DNA of 10,050 nucleotides from SIG578 sp045543635 (GTDB taxonomy: Bacteria > Bacillota > Clostridia > Oscillospirales > Ruminococcaceae). The notes beneath the pieces were generated by a model. It searched no databases. It was given only the letters and a program-made list of their open reading frames with translations, and was not told the DNA's origin. Shown in pieces: positions 5,804 through 10,050 of this stretch. The translations under genes were made by a program, and so were the position numbers. The stretch spans positions 1-10,050 of the forward strand of contig JAZQMT010000135.1 of assembly GCA_045543635.1 (NCBI GenBank), read 5' to 3'. Within the stretch, counting starts at the first letter, position 1. Each line of letters opens with the position of its first letter.

Positions 5804-5833
5804 TTGACTTTTATGGGCGTTTGGGAGTATAAT
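5804..5833 (+). promoter_or_regulatory. mraZ (dcw cluster) promoter
   Basis: TTGACT (5804-5809) and a consensus TATAAT (5828-5833) are separated by 18 bp, predicting a start near 5840 and a leader of about 80 nt before the GTG start of mraZ. It is the first promoter after the strong terminator at 5710-5755 and is followed at once by the GGTG box array, as expected for the autoregulated mra promoter. Confidence 0.85.
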
Positions 5834-5834
5834 A

Positions 5835-5869
5835 GGTGCATAAAGGTGGGTTTTGGTGAAAAAAGGTGA
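5835..5869 (+). promoter_or_regulatory. MraZ operator: four GGTG boxes at 10-bp spacing
   Basis: GGTG occurs at 5835, 5845, 5855 and 5865, followed by CA, GG, AA and AA, so boxes lie on one face of the helix at exactly 10-bp period. MraZ is known to bind arrays of short TGGG/GTGG-like repeats at such spacing just upstream of its own gene and to repress its promoter. Here the array begins directly behind the -10 hexamer and covers the transcription start, a position suited to blocking RNA polymerase. Site identity is read from sequence; MraZ binding itself is inferred. Confidence 0.8.
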
Positions 5870-5902
5870 ACCTAGCTTTTTTTAACCTATCAAATGAGTA
5901 AA

Positions 5903-5912
5903 AGAAAGGCGG
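5903..5912 (+). promoter_or_regulatory. Ribosome binding site that decides the GTG start of mraZ
   Basis: AGAAAGGCGG matches the 16S rRNA complement AGAAAGGAGG at 9 of 10 bases and sits 8 bases before GTG 5921. The alternative in-frame ATG at 5894 is preceded by a T-rich stretch with no purine-rich site, and this ribosome binding site would lie inside its coding region. Confidence 0.7.
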
Positions 5913-5920
5913 GGGAAGTC

Positions 5921-6343
5921 GTGCTGGTCGGTAAAGCGCAAAACACAATTGATGCAAGCGGCAGAATTATTTTCCCTGCCGGTTTTCGAAAGGATATGGG
6001 CGATAAAATCATTCTTGCAAAAGGTCTTTTTGATCCTTGTCTTTGCGCTTACAGCGAGGAAGAGTGGAAAAATCTTTGCGACAGCTTAAAAAGATTTCCT
6101 GAGGCAAAGGTTCGTCAGGTGAAGAATTGGCTGTTTGGAAGTGCCTGTACATTAAATCCCGATAAGCAGGGCAGAGTTTTTATTTCAAACGAGCTTATTG
6201 CACATGCCGGTCTAAAGCAGAATGTAGTGTTTGTCGGAATGGGTTCGCGAGTTGATGTCTGGGATGCCGAGAGCTACGAAAAGATGTACAACAGTATCGA
6301 TTCCGAAGAAATTGCCGATATTCTTGCGCAGCTTGATTTTTAA
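5921..6343 (+). CDS. mraZ: Transcriptional regulator MraZ
   Basis: This 140-residue protein is built of two AbrB/SpoVT-like swapped-hairpin DNA-binding repeats. Each carries the family DxxxR motif: DASGR (Asp11-Arg15) and DKQGR (Asp81-Arg85). MraZ forms ring-shaped oligomers that bind repeated boxes in its own promoter and represses the division and cell wall cluster. The GTG start yields MLVGKAQNTIDASGRIIFP, aligning with the usual M-(F/L)-x-G-x-x-x-x-x-I-D-x-x-G-R beginning of the family, and has a strong ribosome binding site (5903-5912). An in-frame ATG at 5894 would add nine residues (MSKRKAGEV) not typical of the family and lacks a ribosome binding site. It is the first gene of the dcw cluster, 14 bp before rsmH, behind its own promoter and four-box operator. 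Confidence 0.92.
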   Translation: MLVGKAQNTIDASGRIIFPAGFRKDMGDKIILAKGLFDPCLCAYSEEEWKNLCDSLKRFPEAKVRQVKNWLFGSACTLNPDKQGRVFISNELIAHAGLKQNVVFVGMGSRVDVWDAESYEKMYNSIDSEEIADILAQLDF

Positions 6344-6357
6344 CCAGGGTAAGCAGC

Positions 6358-7290
6358 ATGGAATTTGTTCATAAGCCTATTATGCTTTCGCAGTGCATAG
6401 ATGCACTGAATATAAAGTCTAACGGAATATATGCCGATGGAACGGTTGGCGGAGCGGGCCACTCATCTCACATAGCACAAAAGCTTGATTTTAAGGCAGG
6501 CGGCAGGCTCCTGTGTCTGGACCGTGACCCTGATGCTGTGAAGGCCGCGTCCGAACGCTTGAAATCTTATCCGCAGGCGTCGATTTTCCATAGAAACTAT
6601 TCCGAAATAGTCTCTCTTTTAAAAGAACTGAATATAAATGGTTTGGACGGAATGCTTTTAGACCTCGGCGTTTCTTCTTTTCAGCTTGATTGTGCCGAGC
6701 GCGGTTTTTCTTTCAGAAATGATGCTCCGCTGGATATGCGCATGAGCAAAACGGGGCTTTCCGCTCGCGATGTTGTAAATGAGTACAGTGAAAATCGGCT
6801 TTCAGATATTATTTTTCACTATTCCGAGGAGCGTTTTGCAAGAAGAATAGCTGCCGAGATCGTAAAGCGGCGAGAAAGCAAACCAATTGAAACAACGCAT
6901 GAGCTTGCAGAGATAATCAAGGCGGTAATGCCGGCAGCGGCAAAAAGGGAGAAAAATCCTTGTAAAAGGACGTTTCAGGCAATTCGTATTGAGGTAAACG
7001 GTGAGCTTGTTCATCTGGAGAAGGCACTTGACAGTGTTTTCGAGGTTTTAAACCCCGGTGCAAGGCTTGCAATCATTACATTTCATTCATTGGAAGACAG
7101 AATGGTAAAAAGAAAATTTAAGGAATGGTGCACAGGCTGCACCTGTCCTAAGGATTTTCCTGTTTGTGTTTGCGGCAACACCCCAAAAGCAAAAATGACG
7201 CCCTCTAAGGCGATTGAAGCCTCAAAACAGGAACAGGAGGAAAATCCGAGAAGTAAAAGTGCCAGACTGCGAGTTTTAGAAAAACTCTAG
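6358..7290 (+). CDS. rsmH: 16S rRNA (cytosine1402-N4)-methyltransferase RsmH (MraW)
   Basis: This 310-residue SAM-dependent enzyme makes the N4-methyl group of m4Cm1402 in the ribosomal P site, working with RsmI. Visible signatures are HKPIMLSQCIDAL at the start, the SAM-binding YADGTVGGAGHS (25-36), LDRDPDA (54-60), LLDLGVSSFQLD (100-111), ERGFSFRNDAPLDMRMS (114-130), the FQAIRIEVNGEL substrate-region motif (206-217) and ITFHSLEDRMVKRKF (240-254). A cysteine-rich loop, CTGCTCPKDFPVCVCG (258-273), follows; similar loops occur in other Firmicutes RsmH proteins. The C-terminus ends with the usual RSKSARLRVLEKL. Upstream AGGG is a modest ribosome binding site. It is the second gene of the dcw cluster, 14 bp after mraZ. 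Confidence 0.96.
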   Translation: MEFVHKPIMLSQCIDALNIKSNGIYADGTVGGAGHSSHIAQKLDFKAGGRLLCLDRDPDAVKAASERLKSYPQASIFHRNYSEIVSLLKELNINGLDGMLLDLGVSSFQLDCAERGFSFRNDAPLDMRMSKTGLSARDVVNEYSENRLSDIIFHYSEERFARRIAAEIVKRRESKPIETTHELAEIIKAVMPAAAKREKNPCKRTFQAIRIEVNGELVHLEKALDSVFEVLNPGARLAIITFHSLEDRMVKRKFKEWCTGCTCPKDFPVCVCGNTPKAKMTPSKAIEASKQEQEENPRSKSARLRVLEKL

Positions 7291-7328
7291 AAGATATAAG
7301 GAAGTTAAAAAGAAAGGGGACGGCAAAA

Positions 7329-7790
7329 ATGCAAACCAACACGGCTTATGATCTTTCCAGATTTGAAGCCAAAAGAAAGCCGGAAGTTAAAAAGCCGGAG
7401 CTAAAAGCTGTTAAAGGGAAAAAACAAAAAACCTCCGTGATTTCTAAGCTGTCGCCCGTCACAGCGGTGATCGTGGCGATAGCAGCAGTATTTGTCTGCT
7501 CCTACATGCTCTACACACAGGTCATGATTACCGAGACCACTGCGGCAATAACCCGCGTTAATAAAGAGATCACTCAACTGCAAAGTGAAAAGGTGCGGCT
7601 TGACAGTGAGCTTGATGCAATTATGTCCCGCGGTAATATCGAGGAAAAAGCACTTGCACTGGGAATGTATCAAGCAGATAAATTGCAGGTTGAAGGCATC
7701 GAGGTCAATCAAGGTGATAAGATTGAGGTGCTTGCGGACACCCGCAATATTTTTGAAAAAATCGGAGACTTTTTTTCAAACTTGTTTTAA
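7329..7790 (+). CDS. ftsL: FtsL-like cell division protein
   Basis: This 153-residue single-pass (bitopic) membrane protein has a strongly basic cytoplasmic N-terminus (residues 11-40, many Lys), one membrane helix at about 43-62 and an extracytoplasmic coiled coil at about 68-100 with leucine/valine heptads. The coiled coil is followed by RGNIEEKALALGMYQADK, matching the I-E-x-x-A-x-x-L-G-M pattern after the FtsL/DivIC helix. FtsL joins FtsB/DivIC and regulates the FtsW-FtsI septal synthase at the divisome. Sequence conservation in this family is low, so the call depends on topology and position: directly after rsmH and before a class B penicillin-binding protein, exactly where ftsL stands in Firmicutes dcw clusters. 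AAAGGGGA lies eight bases before ATG 7329. The C-terminus is longer than in Bacillus FtsL and ends in a Phe-rich FEKIGDFFSNLF. Confidence 0.8.
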   Translation: MQTNTAYDLSRFEAKRKPEVKKPELKAVKGKKQKTSVISKLSPVTAVIVAIAAVFVCSYMLYTQVMITETTAAITRVNKEITQLQSEKVRLDSELDAIMSRGNIEEKALALGMYQADKLQVEGIEVNQGDKIEVLADTRNIFEKIGDFFSNLF

Positions 7791-7816
7791 GATGTGAAAA
7801 ACATCAGATGGTAAAT

Positions 7817-7883
7817 GAGTCGGGAACATATTTTCGTGGGCTAAGAACGCTCTTTACAAAATATGAGCTATCCCGACTCTTTT
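7817..7883 (+). other. Long interrupted hairpin between ftsL and the penicillin-binding protein gene
   Basis: Outer arms GAGTCGGGA (7817-7825) and TCCCGACTC (7871-7879) are perfectly complementary, as are inner arms CATATTTT (7827-7834) and AAAATATG (7858-7865). GT/AC and GGGC/GCTC can extend the inner stem towards a loop near 7842-7848. TTTT (7880-7883) follows the outer stem. The element fills much of the 138-bp gap, which is otherwise without a gene. It may be an attenuator, a weak terminator or processing site in the dcw mRNA; the sequence alone does not decide. Confidence 0.55.
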
Positions 7884-7915
7884 GCCACTTTTATGAGGGC
7901 AAAATCAATCCGGTT

Positions 7916-7922
7916 GGGAGGA
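7916..7922 (+). promoter_or_regulatory. Ribosome binding site that decides the TTG start of the penicillin-binding protein
   Basis: GGGAGGA lies six bases before TTG 7929. The first in-frame ATG (7953) is 30 bases away from this site and has no purine-rich site of its own, so TTG is the better start. Confidence 0.75.
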
Positions 7923-7928
7923 CTATTT

Positions 7929-10050
7929 TTGGCAAAGCAACCTACCGTTTCGATGAAAAGGCGAATTAATATTCTGCTTGTGTTCGTGGTCATCTTTGGA
8001 TTTATTTTGATGACAGGGCGCCTTTTCTTGCTGCAGGTCGCAGGCGGTGATGATTATCGGGAGCGCGCAACACAGCAGCAGCTTCGTGATAGCACCATTT
8101 CCGCAAAACGCGGCACAATCTATGATTCCAATATGAATATCCTTGCCCAGAGTGCAACTGTCTGGACGGCGTATCTTTCGCCTGCCTATGTAAACAATGA
8201 TGAGGAAGGGCAGCTTATTGCTGACGGGCTTTCAAAGATACTCGGCGTAGATAGGGAAACTGTTTATGAAAAAACCAAGAAGAACACCTATTATGAGTAT
8301 GTCAAGCGCAAAATAGAAAAGGATAAAGCAGATGAGATACGCGCCTTTTGTGATGAACATGATATTTCTGCAATAGGTCTCGATGAGGATACCAAGCGCT
8401 ACTATCCCCATAATAATCTTGCTTCTACAATTATTGGATTTACAGGCACCGATAACCAGGGGCTTACCGGAATTGAAGCGTATTATGATAGCTACTTAAA
8501 GGGTACTGATGGTAGGGTTGTCAGTGCAAAAAACGCATGGGGAACCGATATGCCCTTCGAATATGAAAAGCGCATTGAAGCAATTGACGGAAATAGCCTT
8601 GTGTTGACTATAGACCAAAATATCCAGTATTATGTTGATAAGCATCTTGAGACTGCGGTAAAGGAGCAAAAGGTCAACAACCGCGCCGCATGTATTGTTA
8701 TGGATGTCAATACAGGCGGTATTCTCGGCATGTCAACCAAAGGCGATTTTAATCTTAACGATCCGTTTACGATTTATGACAGCTCCATAAGAGAACAGGT
8801 TGCGGCGCTTTCCGGTGATGAGAAATCCACAGAGCTTGCAAAGAAGCAAAACCAACAGTGGAGAAATAAAGCTATTTCCGATCCCTACGAGCCCGGTTCG
8901 GTGTTTAAGATAATTACTGCTGCTGCTGCACTGGAGGAAGGCGTTGTTACAGCCAATGAAGGATTTAGCTGTTCGGGTGGATACCGAGTCGGAGACAGAA
9001 CCATTCATTGCTGGAAAACCTCGGGTCACGGCAGCGAAAGCTTTGCCGAGGGAATTATGAATTCCTGCAACCCCGTTTTCATGGCAGTAGGCACAAGACT
9101 CGGCGGAAAAACCTTCTATAAATACTTACAGGCATTCGGGCTTACCGAAAAAACAGGTATCGACCTGCCCGGTGAGGCTACCAGCATTACGCACAGTGCC
9201 AAAACGCTGGAAAATGCCGTTAACCTTGCATCATCTTCAATGGGCCAATCCTTTAAGATAACGCCCATTCAAATAATCACAGCAGTTTCAGCAGCCGTTA
9301 ACGGCGGAAACCTTGTGACCCCGCATGTTGTAAAGCAAATTCTGGATAGCGACGGTTCTGTTATTGAAAATATAGGTTCGCAGACAAGGCGACAGGTTAT
9401 TTCAGAGGAAACTTCGGCAGAGCTTTCGCTCATGCTGGAAAAGGTGGTTTCCGAGGGGACCGGTAAAAACGCTTACATCATGGGTTATCGCATCGGCGGA
9501 AAAACAGGAACCTCCGAAAAGCTCGATAAGGTGTATGCCGAGGGGGAAAAGGAAGACTATATCATGTCCTTTTTGGGGTTTGCCCCCGCTGATGATCCGA
9601 AGGTTGCTTGCATTGTTATCATAGATGAGCCGCGTGCGGGAGAAATCTATGGTTCGGCGGTTGCTGCCCCTGTTTGCGGTAGTATTCTCGGCGATGTTCT
9701 TCCATATCTCGGTATTGAGCCTGAATACACAGCCGAGGAACTTTCAAAGGTTAATGTCACTGTTCCCAATATCATCGGAAAGACTGCGCATATGGGCGAG
9801 GCTGCTCTTCAGAAATATGGCTTACAGGGTACCATTGTGGGAGATGGTGACCGCGTTGTGCGTCAAGTCCCTGCGGCAGGTGAAACAGTGCCGCGCGGTG
9901 GTAAAGTTGTTATTTATACAGAACAAAATACAGAACAAAAAACCGTTACAGTTCCGAATTTGATAGGTCTTACCGCTACAGAGGTCAATACCAGGCTGAC
10001 TGCTCTTGGCTTGAATGCCAAGATAACGGGCGGCGGCATTGACCAAAGTG
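7929..10050 (+). CDS. Class B penicillin-binding protein (FtsI/SpoVD type) with PASTA domains, 3' end outside the window
   Basis: The window shows 707 codons of a peptidoglycan DD-transpeptidase that cross-links glycan strands outside the membrane. It has a short basic cytoplasmic start, a membrane anchor at about 13-31, a dimerisation/pedestal region with the class B hallmark RGTIYDSN and RYYPHNNLASTIIGF, and a transpeptidase domain. The latter holds all three penicillin-binding motifs: SVFK with catalytic Ser324 and Lys327, SCN at 379-381 and KTG at 525-527. A complete PASTA domain (VTVPNIIG to VVIYTEQ, about 608-665) and the start of a second (VTVPNLIGLTA) follow, so the protein continues beyond the right edge. 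Two PASTA units resemble Bacillus Pbp2B, while the SpoVD role in spore cortex is also possible; position after ftsL favours septal synthesis with FtsL. The TTG start is supported by GGGAGGA. Confidence 0.93.
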   Translation, partial: MAKQPTVSMKRRINILLVFVVIFGFILMTGRLFLLQVAGGDDYRERATQQQLRDSTISAKRGTIYDSNMNILAQSATVWTAYLSPAYVNNDEEGQLIADGLSKILGVDRETVYEKTKKNTYYEYVKRKIEKDKADEIRAFCDEHDISAIGLDEDTKRYYPHNNLASTIIGFTGTDNQGLTGIEAYYDSYLKGTDGRVVSAKNAWGTDMPFEYEKRIEAIDGNSLVLTIDQNIQYYVDKHLETAVKEQKVNNRAACIVMDVNTGGILGMSTKGDFNLNDPFTIYDSSIREQVAALSGDEKSTELAKKQNQQWRNKAISDPYEPGSVFKIITAAAALEEGVVTANEGFSCSGGYRVGDRTIHCWKTSGHGSESFAEGIMNSCNPVFMAVGTRLGGKTFYKYLQAFGLTEKTGIDLPGEATSITHSAKTLENAVNLASSSMGQSFKITPIQIITAVSAAVNGGNLVTPHVVKQILDSDGSVIENIGSQTRRQVISEETSAELSLMLEKVVSEGTGKNAYIMGYRIGGKTGTSEKLDKVYAEGEKEDYIMSFLGFAPADDPKVACIVIIDEPRAGEIYGSAVAAPVCGSILGDVLPYLGIEPEYTAEELSKVNVTVPNIIGKTAHMGEAALQKYGLQGTIVGDGDRVVRQVPAAGETVPRGGKVVIYTEQNTEQKTVTVPNLIGLTATEVNTRLTALGLNAKITGGGIDQS

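Noticed and set aside
6613..7176. Cysteine-rich loop of RsmH as a novel zinc site
   Set aside because: Comparable Cys-rich segments (CTCPxDFPVCVCG) are common in Firmicutes RsmH proteins, so it is not unusual.
7808..7969. 53-codon + strand ORF between ftsL and the PBP gene
   Set aside because: No ribosome binding site, it overlaps the PBP start by 41 bases, and its sequence is largely made of the arms of the 7817-7879 hairpin.
9625..9963. 112-codon + strand ORF
   Set aside because: Out-of-frame shadow of the PBP gene, whose conserved motifs and PASTA repeats are in the other frame.

Overview
The window looks like chromosomal DNA from a low-to-moderate GC member of the Clostridia (Oscillospiraceae/Ruminococcaceae-like). 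The grounds are AGGAGG-type ribosome binding sites, A/T-rich intergenic DNA with sigma-A type promoters, hairpin-plus-U-run terminators, and the Firmicutes gene order rsmD-coaD followed by the mraZ-led division and cell wall (dcw) cluster. No tRNA, rRNA or CRISPR array was recognised. Genus-level assignment is not possible from the sequence alone.

Left part (1-3580). The window opens with the last 34 codons of a transposase-like ORF on the + strand. Two minus-strand units follow. One is an SGNH/GDSL-type membrane-anchored hydrolase plus a GtrA-family membrane protein, read from a good extended -10 promoter (1937-1965) and ended by a hairpin at 196-241. The other is rnhA-mnmA (RNase HI and tRNA 2-thiouridylase), read from a promoter at 3552-3580.

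Middle (3620-5755). A divergent + strand promoter at 3620-3648 drives rsmD-coaD-(coiled-coil protein), which are tightly packed. A strong hairpin at 5267-5302 comes next, immediately before a 95-residue three-helix membrane protein of PQ-loop/SemiSWEET appearance. A perfect 16-bp terminator hairpin at 5710-5755 ends the unit.

Right part (5756-10050). This is the start of the dcw cluster: mraZ, rsmH, an FtsL-like protein and a class B penicillin-binding protein with PASTA domains that runs off the right edge. The mraZ promoter (5804-5833) is followed by four GGTG boxes at exact 10-bp spacing, the layout expected of an MraZ autorepression operator. A further pair of the same boxes sits about 225 bp upstream, beyond the terminator and next to a lone -35-like motif. 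The mraZ start is best placed at a GTG (5921) and the PBP start at a TTG (7929).

Most of the window is ordinary core genome. The least explained points are the second set of MraZ-type boxes, a long interrupted hairpin between ftsL and the PBP gene, the terminator-like hairpin abutting the ribosome binding site of the small membrane protein, and the function of the two small uncharacterised proteins (4782-5258, 5322-5609).
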